This document shows positions 9,392 through 18,968 of a stretch of DNA of 64,000 nucleotides, in pieces. Every line of letters starts with the position of its first letter. The first letter of the stretch is position 1. The position numbers were made by a program, and so were the translations under genes. The DNA lies in assembly GCA_910588405.1 (NCBI GenBank), contig CAJUPT010000009.1, forward strand, positions 19,994 through 83,993, written 5' to 3'. The notes under the pieces are model-generated. The model made no database searches. It was not told the origin of the DNA and saw only the letters and a program-made list of their open reading frames with translations. This DNA is from an uncultured Lachnospiraceae bacterium. GTDB taxonomy: Bacteria; Bacillota; Clostridia; Lachnospirales; Lachnospiraceae.

Positions 9392-9415
9392 TGCCGCATA
9401 CTTACTTCATGATTC

Positions 9416-9592
9416 TTAGTTGTATTTGCGTTTTCTTGCAGCTTCGGACTTTTTCTTACGTCTTACGCTGGGCTTCTCGTAATGCTCTCTTTTACGAATC
9501 TCCTGCTGGATACCAGCCTTTGCACAGTTTCTTTTGAATCTGCGTAAAGCGCTGTCTAAACTTTCATTATCTTTAACAATTACGTTTGACAT
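9416..9592 (-). CDS. rpsU: Ribosomal protein bS21
   Basis: 58 aa, starting MSNVIVKDNESLDSALRRFK and ending in a Lys/Arg-rich tail (RRKKKSEAARKRKYN), the full bS21 signature. It binds the 30S platform near the anti-Shine-Dalgarno end of 16S rRNA. It has its own promoter and terminator. The upstream GGGAGG / AGGTGTGAG sequence provides the ribosome binding site. Confidence 0.96.
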   Translation of the reverse strand: MSNVIVKDNESLDSALRRFKRNCAKAGIQQEIRKREHYEKPSVRRKKKSEAARKRKYN

Positions 9593-9675
9593 AGCTCACA
9601 CCTAACCTCCCTTCAGTTGCAAAATTGCGCACCAGTACAACTGCACGGGTTATTCATAACGCATAACATAAGGCT

Positions 9676-9703
9676 ATTATAGCACATTTTCAGCATTCGT
9701 CAA
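9676..9703 (-). promoter_or_regulatory. Sigma-A promoter of rpsU
   Basis: On the minus strand: TTGACG (9698-9703), 16-base spacer, TATAAT (9676-9681). It gives a leader of about 75 bases before rpsU. Confidence 0.8.
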
Positions 9704-9735
9704 TATGGAAACGAAACAACTTTTAAAACTTTTTC

Positions 9736-11112
9736 CTATGACGCAAAAAATTCATCCACCCGCTTCTTAATCTCCGGCTGCCTTAAGCTTTTCAGCATAT
9801 ATCCCGAAGGCTTTAAGGACAGCACGCCGGTCACGGTATCCGAATCGCTTCTTGAGGTCAGGAAGATTACCGGTACGTCTTTGGAGAATTCTTCCGAACG
9901 GAGCAGCTCCAGCGTCTGCTTTCCGTTACAGATCGGCATATCATAGTCCAAAAGGACCAGGTCCGGTTTATTCAGGGCGACGGCCCGGATGGCAGCCACG
10001 CCGGAGTCCACCATCTCTACCTCATAATCCCCGCTCAGCAGCTCATACAGCATCTGCCTGACGGTAATAGAATCGTCTACCAGAAGAATCTTTTTCCTGG
10101 GCGCCGCCTGCTCCTGCTCTTTAAACTCCGTCAGATACTTCTCCACCTCATTAAGGGCATTCTCCGCGTTAATCGGCGTCCCCACCTCCGGCTCTTTAGC
10201 CGTCCGGGGCGTCAGAATACAGCTGGCCAAATACCCCTCTCCTGTGTCAAACAGCAGGCTGGCCACCGGCATTTCCGTCTCAAACACCGCCTGGAACTGT
10301 GCATAAGACAAAAGGCTTTCCTCTTTCAGCTTATACGAAGAGCCTTTCAGGAAATATTCCATCATACGCCCTGAGAACCGCTGCATCGTATGCCTGGCTG
10401 CGTGAAGCATGGCCGTGTCCAGTTTTCCCGAGCGTTTTTTTCCCATAACGTCCCCGATTGTGCCGACCAAAAGCCGTTCCTCAAAGGCCAGAAGAACCTC
10501 CTGCTTTTTCCCCGTCTCTTTCGTCTCATAAACCAGCCTGTAATACAGCCCGTTTCCGAATTTCTCTCCGTTATAAACATCGCTGATCAGCTTCGCCTTT
10601 AACGAAAATATATTATAGACCAGCTGTTCGGCCACCTTTTTCAGATCAGCAAGCTCTTCACCCGGCAGAAGGTTCTCCCAGGTACGCACGCCCTTTCCCG
10701 TGATCGCCTGGTCTTCCGACGTGGTATGCCCGATCAGCCAGCCGGCGCAGACGCCAAGGAAATGCTCCACTGCCTCCGGCGAATAATTGGTCTGCTCAAG
10801 CTCCCGCTCCAGCGCCGGAATCGTATTCTCCCGGAATGCCTTGTGAATACGCTTATGCTGCATAATCCCGTCGTAATCGATGGACTCCATATAGGCTTCC
10901 TCATCCGCGAAATGTTTCAGCGCATGCTCCTTAAACAGCGCAATTCCTTTCCGGCATGACCGGCGGCTGTTTTTTCCCCCTGCCCATCCGCCCTTTTTCT
11001 GTGCCGTAAAAAAAAACAGCTTGTTAATAGACTCAAAAAGCTCCTGATGTTCCTGATCAATCGACGCTACGCCGATATTAAATTCTTCCTTCCATACATA
11101 TTGTGTATCCAT
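9736..11112 (-). CDS. Bacteriohemerythrin fused to a response-regulator receiver domain
   Basis: 458 aa from the ATG at 11112 (GGAG seven bases upstream). Residues 1-140 form a hemerythrin four-helix bundle with the di-iron ligand pattern DQEH ... HALKHFADEE ... HKRIH ... HTTSED. A Gly/Arg/Lys-rich insertion (about residues 40-55) interrupts the bundle. Residues about 165-310 are a middle domain I cannot assign; a CheC/CheX-like phosphatase fold is a guess. Residues 335-458 are a CheY-like receiver with the acidic pair VDD, phospho-acceptor Asp in LLDYDMP, and a Lys in LKS. There is no output DNA-binding domain. It may couple oxygen or NO binding to phosphorelay signalling. Confidence 0.82.
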   Translation of the reverse strand: MDTQYVWKEEFNIGVASIDQEHQELFESINKLFFFTAQKKGGWAGGKNSRRSCRKGIALFKEHALKHFADEEAYMESIDYDGIMQHKRIHKAFRENTIPALERELEQTNYSPEAVEHFLGVCAGWLIGHTTSEDQAITGKGVRTWENLLPGEELADLKKVAEQLVYNIFSLKAKLISDVYNGEKFGNGLYYRLVYETKETGKKQEVLLAFEERLLVGTIGDVMGKKRSGKLDTAMLHAARHTMQRFSGRMMEYFLKGSSYKLKEESLLSYAQFQAVFETEMPVASLLFDTGEGYLASCILTPRTAKEPEVGTPINAENALNEVEKYLTEFKEQEQAAPRKKILLVDDSITVRQMLYELLSGDYEVEMVDSGVAAIRAVALNKPDLVLLDYDMPICNGKQTLELLRSEEFSKDVPVIFLTSRSDSDTVTGVLSLKPSGYMLKSLRQPEIKKRVDEFFAS

Positions 11113-11235
11113 TTCGTACTCCGCTACGCAAAATCCGGACAAGCATATACATATTGAGCATTTGGAAGCTCCTTTAAATCCCTTCCTCGGGGATGCTGTG
11201 TCCGGTAGCTTATCCTCCTTCTTTTAAAAATATAT

Positions 11236-11273
11236 GCCTGGAAGTTCTACCGGATTCCCGCAGGCTTCCAGGC
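11236..11273 (-). terminator. Terminator downstream of alaS
   Basis: GCCTGGAAG (11236-11244) pairs perfectly with CTTCCAGGC (11265-11273); on the minus strand the stem is followed by an A/T tract containing TTTTT. The surrounding 11113-11425 holds no gene and separates alaS from the hemerythrin gene. Confidence 0.65.
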
Positions 11274-11425
11274 GTGAATTTCTGATAACTATACGAACTT
11301 ACCGATATTTCCTTGTTTTCGTGTGAATTTATATGAATTGTGCCGGTTTCCCGGTATACTTATTTTTATGCGGTTTTTTCGCCGTCTGTGCAGGCTTCCT
11401 GACAATCCTGCTGCCGGATCAGCTA

Positions 11426-14068
11426 TTATTTCAGCTGTCCTTCCAAAACCTCCGAAACCTTTTTCAGCGCCTCGTCGATGCCTGCCGGATTCTTTCCGCC
11501 GGCCTGGGCCATATTGGGGCGTCCGCCGCCGCCGCCGCCCACTAAGGAAGCGATGCCCTTGATCAGATTACCCGCATGGCCGCCGGCTTTTTGTACCTGG
11601 TCGGTAACCATGGCCAGCAGGTTCACTTTTCCGTCCGCAGCGGAGGCAATCACCACCACGCCCTCGCCTAGCTTGTCCTTCAGCTGGTCGCCCAGGTTTC
11701 TGAGGCCATTCATGTCCACGCCCTCCACCTTGACAGGCAGTACCTTCACGCCCTTCACCTCTGTCACCTGGCTCATCACGTCGCCGATGGATTCATTGGC
11801 CAGCTTGCTCTTTAGCTTTTCATTCTCTGCCTGGGCCGCTTTCAGCTCCGCCTGCAGCGACTGAATCTTCTTTGTCAACTGAGCCGGTTCTGTCTTCGCC
11901 GCCTTCGCCGCCTCGAACAGTTCTTCTTCCAGCTCCTTATAATAATTAAACACGCCGGAACCGGTCAGCGCCTCGATTCTTCTGACGCCTGCCGCAATAC
12001 CGGACTCGGAGATAATCTTAAAGGCCGTAATCTCCCCGGTAGCAGACACATGGGTGCCGCCGCACAGCTCCTTGGAGAAATCGCCCATGCTGACCACCCG
12101 CACGTCATCCTCGTACTTCTCACCGAACAGCGCCATTGCGCCGGATTTTTTCGCCTCGTCGATATTCATCACCTGCGTCTCTACCGGAAGGTTCCGGCCG
12201 ATCTGCTGATTCACCAGCTCCTCCACCTGTTTAAGTTCTTCCGGTGTCATCGCCGAAAAATGAGTAAAGTCAAACCGGAGACGGTCTGCCGCCACATAGG
12301 AACCTGCCTGCTCCACATGGGTGCCAAGCACAACCCGCAGCGCTTTCTGCAGCAGATGGGTGGCGCTGTGGTTCTGGGCGGTATCCCTGCGGTTCACCGG
12401 GCATACGGATAAAGTCACCCGGTCGCCTACCTGGAACATGCCGCTTAACACTCGGCCTACATGGCCCACGCGGCCGCCTTTTAACTTAACCGTATCCTCC
12501 ACCTGGAACCTTGCGCCGCCGGCCGTGGAAATAGTTCCCACATCAGCCTTCTGGCCGCCCATCGTGGCATAGAAAGGCGTCTCCTTTACGATAATCGTTC
12601 CGGACTCGCCGTCGGTAATCGCCTGCACCAGCTCCGTCTCCGTGGTCAGCACCGTGATCTCAGAGTCCAGGGCCAGATGTGTATAACCGTCAAATACCGT
12701 GGTAATGGCAGGATCGATCTCGTCATATACCGTGGCATCCGCCCCCATATAATTGGTGGTCTTTCTGGCGGCTCGGGCAGTCTGTCGCTGGTTTTCCATG
12801 CAGGCTTTAAACCCGTCTTCGTCGATGCCCATCCCCTTTTCCTCCAGGATCTCCCTGGTCAGGTCGATAGGAAAGCCATAGGTATCATAAAGCTTAAAGG
12901 CATCCTCGCCGGAAAGCGTCTTTCCGCAGGATTTTGCCAGCTCTTCCTCCATAGAAGCCAGAATGCTTAAACCCTGGTCGATGGTCTTATAAAACTTGTT
13001 CTCCTCCTCGGTGAGAACCTTGAAAATCATCTCTTTCTTTTCATCCAGCTCCGGATAACCGTCCTTTGACAGCTCGATTACCGTCTCGCTTAACTGCGCC
13101 AGGAACCGGCCCTCGATGCCCAGCAGACGTCCATGACGGGCGGCCCGGCGCAAAAGTCTTCTCAGCACATAGCCCCGTCCCTCATTCGAAGGCATAATGC
13201 CGTCGGAAATCATAAAAGTACAGGAGCGGATATGATCGGTGATCAGCCGCAGGGACACATCTTTTTTCTCATCTGCCTGATATTCCGCATGGGCCAGCTG
13301 GCATACCTTGTCCAGCAGCGCCTTGATCGTATCCACCGCAAAGATGGAATCCACGTCCTGCACCACCACGGCCAGACGCTCCAGGCCCATACCGGTATCA
13401 ATATTTTTCTTTTCCAGGGTAGTGTAATGATTGTGCCCGTCATTGTCAAACTGGGTGAACACATTGTTCCACACTTCCATGTAGCGGTCGCAGTCGCAGC
13501 CTACCGTGCAGCCCTCTTTGCCGCAGCCGTAAGCCTCGCCCCGGTCATAATAAATCTCGGAACAGGGACCGCAGGGGCCTGCGCCGTGCTCCCAGAAATT
13601 ATCCTCCTTGCCGAAACGGAAAATCCGTTCCGCCGGAATTCCCATCATATTGTGCCAGAGGTCAAATGCCTCGTCGTCCTCTTCATAAATAGAAGGATAG
13701 AGACGGTCAGGGTCCAGCCCCACCACCTCCGTCAAAAACTCCCAGGACCAGGAGATGGCTTCCTTCTTAAAATAATCACCAAAAGAGAAATTGCCCAGCA
13801 TCTCAAAAAAGGTGCCATGGCGGGCAGTCTTTCCCACGTTCTCGATATCTCCGGTCCGGATACACTTCTGGCAGGTAGTCACCCGGGTCCTGGGCGGAAT
13901 CTCCTGTCCCGTAAAATAAGGCTTTAAAGGCGCCATGCCGGAATTAATCAGCAGCAGGCTGTTGTCATTATGGGGAACAAGAGAAAAGCTCTTCATCGCC
14001 AGATGGCCCTTGCTCTCAAAAAACCCCAAAAACATTTTTCTCAGTTCATTTACACCGTACTTTTTCAC
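11426..14068 (-). CDS. alaS: Alanyl-tRNA synthetase
   Basis: 880 aa from a GTG start at 14068, giving MKKYGVNELRK, the usual N-terminus; GGAGG lies seven bases upstream of the GTG. An ATG six bases earlier is too close to that site. Class II catalytic core (residues 1-240), tRNA-recognition region, editing domain with the zinc ligands HSATH ... CGGTH, and the C-terminal oligomerisation/DHHA1 domain ending in GGGGGGRPNMAQAGG. It charges tRNA-Ala and clears mischarged Ser/Gly. No T-box is visible in its leader. Confidence 0.96.
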   Translation of the reverse strand: MKKYGVNELRKMFLGFFESKGHLAMKSFSLVPHNDNSLLLINSGMAPLKPYFTGQEIPPRTRVTTCQKCIRTGDIENVGKTARHGTFFEMLGNFSFGDYFKKEAISWSWEFLTEVVGLDPDRLYPSIYEEDDEAFDLWHNMMGIPAERIFRFGKEDNFWEHGAGPCGPCSEIYYDRGEAYGCGKEGCTVGCDCDRYMEVWNNVFTQFDNDGHNHYTTLEKKNIDTGMGLERLAVVVQDVDSIFAVDTIKALLDKVCQLAHAEYQADEKKDVSLRLITDHIRSCTFMISDGIMPSNEGRGYVLRRLLRRAARHGRLLGIEGRFLAQLSETVIELSKDGYPELDEKKEMIFKVLTEEENKFYKTIDQGLSILASMEEELAKSCGKTLSGEDAFKLYDTYGFPIDLTREILEEKGMGIDEDGFKACMENQRQTARAARKTTNYMGADATVYDEIDPAITTVFDGYTHLALDSEITVLTTETELVQAITDGESGTIIVKETPFYATMGGQKADVGTISTAGGARFQVEDTVKLKGGRVGHVGRVLSGMFQVGDRVTLSVCPVNRRDTAQNHSATHLLQKALRVVLGTHVEQAGSYVAADRLRFDFTHFSAMTPEELKQVEELVNQQIGRNLPVETQVMNIDEAKKSGAMALFGEKYEDDVRVVSMGDFSKELCGGTHVSATGEITAFKIISESGIAAGVRRIEALTGSGVFNYYKELEEELFEAAKAAKTEPAQLTKKIQSLQAELKAAQAENEKLKSKLANESIGDVMSQVTEVKGVKVLPVKVEGVDMNGLRNLGDQLKDKLGEGVVVIASAADGKVNLLAMVTDQVQKAGGHAGNLIKGIASLVGGGGGGRPNMAQAGGKNPAGIDEALKKVSEVLEGQLK

Positions 14069-14305
14069 GATCATTCCTCCAAGACTGATGTTATACCTGT
14101 GTTCGCACACTTCGGCGCGGCGTCCAGGTATATCCGAAAGAAATTTCTTTTTATTAATACTTATTTCAGACACCCCCTAGTCTATCATAGGAAAATGTAA
14201 TTTTCAAGTATGTGTGAATAAACGTTTATTTTTATTTACCGGCAAAAAAACGAAAATAATAATATCATTTTCTTCTGTATTCCGCAACGTGTTTTTATAT
14301 ATCGC
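14069..14305 (-). promoter_or_regulatory. alaS leader with stem-loop
   Basis: The roughly 230-base leader holds one clear hairpin: TATACCTG (14092-14099) pairs with CAGGTATA (14125-14132), about 23 bases before the GTG start. I looked for the T-box specifier and the conserved GGTGG element and found neither. The hairpin could affect translation, but this is inference. Confidence 0.4.
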
Positions 14306-15415
14306 CTAATCATACTCCAGCTTCATCTGCGTCAAGTCAATATAGACGTCCGTCCCTTTTCCCGGCTCCGATTCGATGCGGATCTCATGGCCCAAAAGCT
14401 CCAATGTCTGCCGGCAGAGAGAAAGGCCGATACCAGTGGAATGACAGTCTCCCCTTCCGTTGTAACCGGTATAACCCCAGTCAAAAATCCGGGGCAGATC
14501 CTCCTTCCGGATTCCGATGCCCGTATCCCGGATCAGCAGTTCCCGTTTCCCCTGGCAAGTCGTAAGTCCCAAGAATACGCTGCCCTTTTTCGTATACTTC
14601 GCGGCATTGCCCACCAGCTGTTCGATGACAAAGGCCAGCTGCTTTTCGTCGGTAATCAGCCTGCAGTCCAGATTCCCCAGCTCCAAAGCCACATCCTTAT
14701 GGCGAAACAGCACCGCCGTTTTTTTCAGCGCCTTCCTTACAATCGTCCCTAACTCATGCTCCTTCAGTACCAGGTCGTCGGCTTTTCCGCCCAGCCGCTG
14801 ATATTGCAGCGCCATATCCACATACTGCCGGATTTTGTACAGCTCCCGGTTCAGCTCCCTGCGGTCTAACTCCTCCTCCTGCAAAAGCAGGCTGATTCCG
14901 GCTATCGGCGTTTTGACCTGATGGGACCAGCGGGTATAATACTGTCTGGCCTCCCAGATGGAGCGGTCATATGCCTCTGCTTTGACCCTCAGCCTCCCAT
15001 GAATTTTTTCCAGAATTATTTTGTACATCGCCTCCGCCATATCCTCCGGCTCCGGCAGACCGTCCAGTGTATATTCCGGATGGTTCGCTGTGTCCCGCAA
15101 GGCCTGCAGCTTTCTGCAGTAGCTGCCGTACCCTGCCGCCAAAACCGTCAGCAATATGACGATATCCAGCAGCAGAACATAAAAAGCCGGCCCCCATGGC
15201 AGACCGTAAAGTCCATAGACCAGAGCGGTTAGCAGCATAAAGCTTCCCGACAGGCCGATCAATGCTCTACTGTCCCGCAGATAGTGCTTCCATGTTTTTC
15301 CTGTCCGGGTTTCCGTATGCCTCCGACAAGGCTTCCGTAATTTTATCTTTCCCTGGAAGCCTCCCTTCGCGATTTTCCGGTTTTCAAAATATTCATTTTC
15401 AGAAAGCTTTTCCAT
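14306..15415 (-). CDS. BceS-type membrane sensor histidine kinase
   Basis: 369 aa. A basic N-terminus of about 50 residues leads to two closely spaced membrane helices (about 52-100) with almost no extracellular loop, the layout of intramembrane-sensing kinases. The DHp phospho-accepting His lies in WSHQVKTPIAG. The HATPase domain has N (GNAAKYT), G1 (RDTGIGI) and G2 (STGIGLSL). It starts six bases after the response regulator stop. BceS-type kinases normally sense antimicrobial peptides through an adjacent BceAB-type ABC transporter; none is adjacent here. The long cytoplasmic N-terminal extension is unusual, and a later start is possible. Confidence 0.88.
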   Translation of the reverse strand: MEKLSENEYFENRKIAKGGFQGKIKLRKPCRRHTETRTGKTWKHYLRDSRALIGLSGSFMLLTALVYGLYGLPWGPAFYVLLLDIVILLTVLAAGYGSYCRKLQALRDTANHPEYTLDGLPEPEDMAEAMYKIILEKIHGRLRVKAEAYDRSIWEARQYYTRWSHQVKTPIAGISLLLQEEELDRRELNRELYKIRQYVDMALQYQRLGGKADDLVLKEHELGTIVRKALKKTAVLFRHKDVALELGNLDCRLITDEKQLAFVIEQLVGNAAKYTKKGSVFLGLTTCQGKRELLIRDTGIGIRKEDLPRIFDWGYTGYNGRGDCHSTGIGLSLCRQTLELLGHEIRIESEPGKGTDVYIDLTQMKLEYD

Positions 15416-15421
15416 CTCTTG

Positions 15422-16102
15422 TTACCGCGCCTCCTCCACCAGATAACCCAGCCCCTTTCTGGTCTTGATAAAGCCTGGAAGACCAATCTCGTCCAGCTTC
15501 CGTCTCAATCGGGTAACATTCACGGTCAGCGTATTGTCATCGATAAAGCTTTCCGTCTCCCACAGCTTCTCGATCAAAGCATCCCTGGATACCGGACTAC
15601 CCGGATGCTCCATCAGAATCTGCAGAATCTTAAACTCATTTTTGGACAGCTCCAGTCTGCCGCTGCCAAAGGAAAGGGAGGCTTCGGTCAGATTCAGCAC
15701 GGCTCCGCCTGCCCGCAGCACATTTTTATCGCCTCCAAAGGCATAGGCTCTGCGCAGCACCGCCTGAATCTTTGCGATGAGCACCTCCATGCTGAAAGGC
15801 TTGGCAATAAAATCATCGGCCCCCATATGGAGCGCCATCACCTGATTCATATCTTCCCCTGCCGAGGAAATAAAAATAATGGGTGTATGACTGCATCTGC
15901 GAATCTCCTCACACCAGTGATACCCGTCATAATAGGGCAAGGAGATATCCATCAGTACCAAGTCCGGCTCCTTGCGCAGAAATTCCTGATCGATCTGCGC
16001 AAAATCATCGGGAACGCAAACCGCATATCCCCACCGTTCCAGCTGACGGCCCAGCACATCCGTTATCGTCTGGTCGTCCTCCACAATCATGATTTTATAC
16101 AT
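15422..16102 (-). CDS. OmpR-family response regulator
   Basis: 226 aa from the ATG at 16102 (GGGAGG seven bases upstream). The receiver domain has the acidic pair EDD, phospho-acceptor Asp in LVLMDISLP and Lys in IAKPF. The C-terminal winged helix follows from about residue 130 and ends in TRKGLGYLVE. Sequence style matches BceR/GraR regulators and it precedes the BceS-type kinase, so they form a pair. Confidence 0.92.
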   Translation of the reverse strand: MYKIMIVEDDQTITDVLGRQLERWGYAVCVPDDFAQIDQEFLRKEPDLVLMDISLPYYDGYHWCEEIRRCSHTPIIFISSAGEDMNQVMALHMGADDFIAKPFSMEVLIAKIQAVLRRAYAFGGDKNVLRAGGAVLNLTEASLSFGSGRLELSKNEFKILQILMEHPGSPVSRDALIEKLWETESFIDDNTLTVNVTRLRRKLDEIGLPGFIKTRKGLGYLVEEAR

Positions 16103-16239
16103 GTGATTCCTCCCTCTTGCAGTCCTCATGGCGCCCCTTTATGCCTGCTGCTAACGATCCAAACGGTTATCGCCCAGGCCACTCTCTCGCCCATATGGGT
16201 TCACCTTGCGTTTATATTGACATTTGACGATCACCGCGA

Positions 16240-18552
16240 TCACGCCTCCATATCCATTTTTAACAAGCCGTCCGCCACATCCAGGCGGCAAATCCCGCCC
16301 GATTTCAACGCTCCGAACAACAACGCGTCAGCCAGCAGCGGCTTGATCTGGCCGTCGATCACTCTCTGAATTTCCCTTGCGCCATACTCCCGGCTGATTC
16401 CCTCCGTCTTTACATAGGAAACCGCCTCTTCCGTATACTGAAATTCCACCTGTTTCAGCTTAAGCTTTTCAGCCAGCTCATCCAATTTTTTCCTTGCAAT
16501 CCGGTCAGCCATGGATTCATCAAGCCCCTTAAACATCACAATCCGGTTCAGCCGGTTGCGAAATTCCGGCTGAAAGGTACGCTTAATCTCATCCGTCATC
16601 ACATCTGGCTGCATACCATTGTGTCCAAAGCCAATCTGCTCCTTTAACAGACGGTCCGCCCCTGCATTGGAGGTCATAATCAGGATGACATTGCGGAAAT
16701 CCGCCTTTCTGCCCTGATTATCCGTCAATGTGGCATAATCCATCACCTGCAGCAGCAGATTGTAAATGTCGCTGTGGGCCTTCTCTATCTCATCCAGCAG
16801 CAAAACACAGTAAGGATTTTTTCGGATTTCCTCTGTCAGAAGCCCGCCCTCCTCATATCCTACATAGCCTGCCGGCGCCCCGATCAGCTTGGCCGACGCA
16901 TGCTTTTCCCCGTATTCGCTCATATCAAAACGAACCAGGGCCACCCCCAGCTCCTTTGCCAGCGTCCTGGCCACCTCCGTCTTTCCCACGCCGGTAGGGC
17001 CTACAAACAGCAGACTGGCCTCCGGCTTTCCTTCGTCCAGCAAGCCCGCCCGAGAAAATTTCACGGCGTTTACCACCTGGGCCACAGCCTCCTGCTGCCC
17101 AAAAATCTGGGCGTTGATCCGCTCCTCCAAGGTTGCCAGCCGTTCCGTCTCATCCGCCTCCTGCTGCTCCAACGGCACATGGCAGATTGAAGTAAGAATC
17201 TTGTCAATCAATGCCCGATCCACTGACTGCACAGGCTGATCCAGAGGATGGAGCTGCCGGTAAGCCCCTGCCTCATCCATCAGGTCAATGGCCTTATCCG
17301 GAAGAAACCGCTCATTGATATAGCGGATGCTGGCCTGCACCGCATAGGAAAGCACCCCTTCCTCATAGGTAACGCCATGATACTGCTCATAGCTTTCCTT
17401 TAGACCCTCCAGAATTTTAAGGGTATCCTCCTCCCCCGGCTCCTCAATCGCCACGTTCTGAAACCGCCGTACCAGGCTGCGGCTCTTTTCAAAATGCTTT
17501 TTATACTCCGTATAAGTGGTAGCGCCGATAAATCTGATATGCCCCTGGGCCAGATAAGGCTTCAACAGGTTGGACACGTCCAGGCTGCCGCCGTTCACTG
17601 CGCCGGCTCCCACGATATTATGAATCTCATCCATATAGACAATGGGCTTTTCCTCTGCCCCAATGCCGTCCATAATCTCCCGGAACCTCTTCTCAAAATC
17701 CCCTCTGTACTGGGTTCCGGCCAGCATTCCGGACAGGTCAAGGGAGAAAATCCTGCCGCCCTTCAACGCGTCAGGCACATTCCCCTCCTTCAGCCGCCGG
17801 GCCAGTCCATAGGTTACGGCTGTCTTTCCCACTCCCGGTTCCCCAATATGGAGCGGATTATTCTTCTCCTTACGGCATAAAATCTGTATGGTGCGCTCCA
17901 ATTCCGTTTCCCTGCCGATCAGAGGATTCATGGCGTCCGTCATATCATTGAGACAGGGGGCATACCGCTGCCATTTCGGCTGTTTTTTCCCGTTCTTTGC
18001 TTTATGAGGGCAGGACATATCCTGGGAACCGGCCTTTGCTGCCGCAGCTCTTTCTTTTCTGACCTTCATTTCATCCGAATCATCCTCTCCCACCCCCGCC
18101 GAATCCTCATCCCCGTAAAGCGCCGCCATCTGCTCGATCAAGTCCACGCATTCCACACCCTGGGCTCTCATATAATAAACGCCGAAGCTTTCCGGCTGCT
18201 GAAACAATGCATAAACCAAATGAATCACATCCGTCTCCTGCCTGCCGCCGGTCCTGGCCTTTTCCTGGGCGGTGATCAGCAGCACCCGCATCCCCTCGGT
18301 AAACTGCGGCTCTCGTGGCTCCTTCGCCTCCTTTAACGCCTTTGATGCCTCCACAGACTGGGTCAGGAAATTCCCCACCTGCCCCCGCAGCAATTCCCCG
18401 TCTCCGCCACAATATTCAAAAGCCTTCTCAAACAAATAGTGATATGTCAGCAAATATAAAAGATGCTCCGGCATCACATATTCATGACCGTTATGCATCG
18501 CCAGCCCTACGGTCTCCCGAAGCAGCTCTGCTGCCTCCTGTGTCATCTGCAT
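16240..18552 (-). CDS. clpA: ATP-dependent Clp protease ATP-binding subunit ClpA
   Basis: 770 aa from the ATG at 18552 (AAGAGGAA upstream). It has an N-terminal double Clp-N domain, D1 with Walker A GEPGVGKTA, D2 with Walker A GPTGVGKTE and sensor motifs, and no ClpB-type long middle coiled coil. The tripeptide loop IGF for docking on ClpP is present (EQIGFGHNG). With ClpS next door, the pair would deliver N-degron substrates to ClpP. Residues about 165-210 form a basic/acidic linker. ClpA rather than ClpC beside ClpS is less typical of Bacilli. Confidence 0.93.
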   Translation of the reverse strand: MQMTQEAAELLRETVGLAMHNGHEYVMPEHLLYLLTYHYLFEKAFEYCGGDGELLRGQVGNFLTQSVEASKALKEAKEPREPQFTEGMRVLLITAQEKARTGGRQETDVIHLVYALFQQPESFGVYYMRAQGVECVDLIEQMAALYGDEDSAGVGEDDSDEMKVRKERAAAAKAGSQDMSCPHKAKNGKKQPKWQRYAPCLNDMTDAMNPLIGRETELERTIQILCRKEKNNPLHIGEPGVGKTAVTYGLARRLKEGNVPDALKGGRIFSLDLSGMLAGTQYRGDFEKRFREIMDGIGAEEKPIVYMDEIHNIVGAGAVNGGSLDVSNLLKPYLAQGHIRFIGATTYTEYKKHFEKSRSLVRRFQNVAIEEPGEEDTLKILEGLKESYEQYHGVTYEEGVLSYAVQASIRYINERFLPDKAIDLMDEAGAYRQLHPLDQPVQSVDRALIDKILTSICHVPLEQQEADETERLATLEERINAQIFGQQEAVAQVVNAVKFSRAGLLDEGKPEASLLFVGPTGVGKTEVARTLAKELGVALVRFDMSEYGEKHASAKLIGAPAGYVGYEEGGLLTEEIRKNPYCVLLLDEIEKAHSDIYNLLLQVMDYATLTDNQGRKADFRNVILIMTSNAGADRLLKEQIGFGHNGMQPDVMTDEIKRTFQPEFRNRLNRIVMFKGLDESMADRIARKKLDELAEKLKLKQVEFQYTEEAVSYVKTEGISREYGAREIQRVIDGQIKPLLADALLFGALKSGGICRLDVADGLLKMDMEA

Positions 18553-18605
18553 AAGTTCCTCTTTCCTACGCGTCTTGCGCGCATCCGTCAATTATCATAG
18601 CTTCA

Positions 18606-18908
18606 TTACCCCACTTCTTCTACAGTCAGGCGGAACGGATATCCCTGCGCTCTGGCCATGGACATGCCCGCCTGTACTTTCGTCACTGCAATATCATAGG
18701 GATAAATCCCCACCGCCGCTTTTCCACTGCGGTGTACCATATACATCAGCCGGACCGCTTCCGGTTCTTCCTTATGAAAAATCTGTTCTAACAGCAGCAC
18801 TACAAAATCCATAGGCGTAAAATCATCGTTGTGCATGATCACATGATAACGTTTTGGCTCTCTCACTCTGGTTCTGGTTTGCTCCTGCAATTGTCCCTCT
18901 ATTGACAT
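18606..18908 (-). CDS. clpS: ClpS adaptor
   Basis: About 100 aa from the ATG at 18908 (AAGGGAGAA upstream). The conserved core includes YHVIMHNDDFTPMDFVV, whose Asn-Asp pair binds the N-terminal amino group of substrates, and the helix with MYMVHRSGKA. It moves N-end-rule substrates to ClpA. It lies 53 bases upstream of clpA on the same strand. Confidence 0.95.
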   Translation of the reverse strand: MSIEGQLQEQTRTRVREPKRYHVIMHNDDFTPMDFVVLLLEQIFHKEEPEAVRLMYMVHRSGKAAVGIYPYDIAVTKVQAGMSMARAQGYPFRLTVEEVG

Positions 18909-18931
18909 CTGTTCTCCCTTTCGCAAGAGGA

Positions 18932-18968
18932 AAGCACCTTTGGACAACTTCTTCATCCGTAGGTGCTT
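18932..18968 (-). promoter_or_regulatory. Hairpin in the clpS leader
   Basis: AAGCACCT (18932-18939) pairs with AGGTGCTT (18961-18968). On the minus strand a TTTCCTCTT stretch follows directly, just before the clpS ribosome binding site, so it could act as an attenuator. Weak evidence. Confidence 0.35.

Noticed and set aside
11113..11235. c-di-GMP-type riboswitch before the hemerythrin gene
   Set aside because: Some G/A-rich and GC-paired stretches look suggestive, but the conserved core cannot be matched.
14069..14305. T-box or other known riboswitch in the alaS leader
   Set aside because: The conserved T-box elements are absent; only one simple hairpin is seen.
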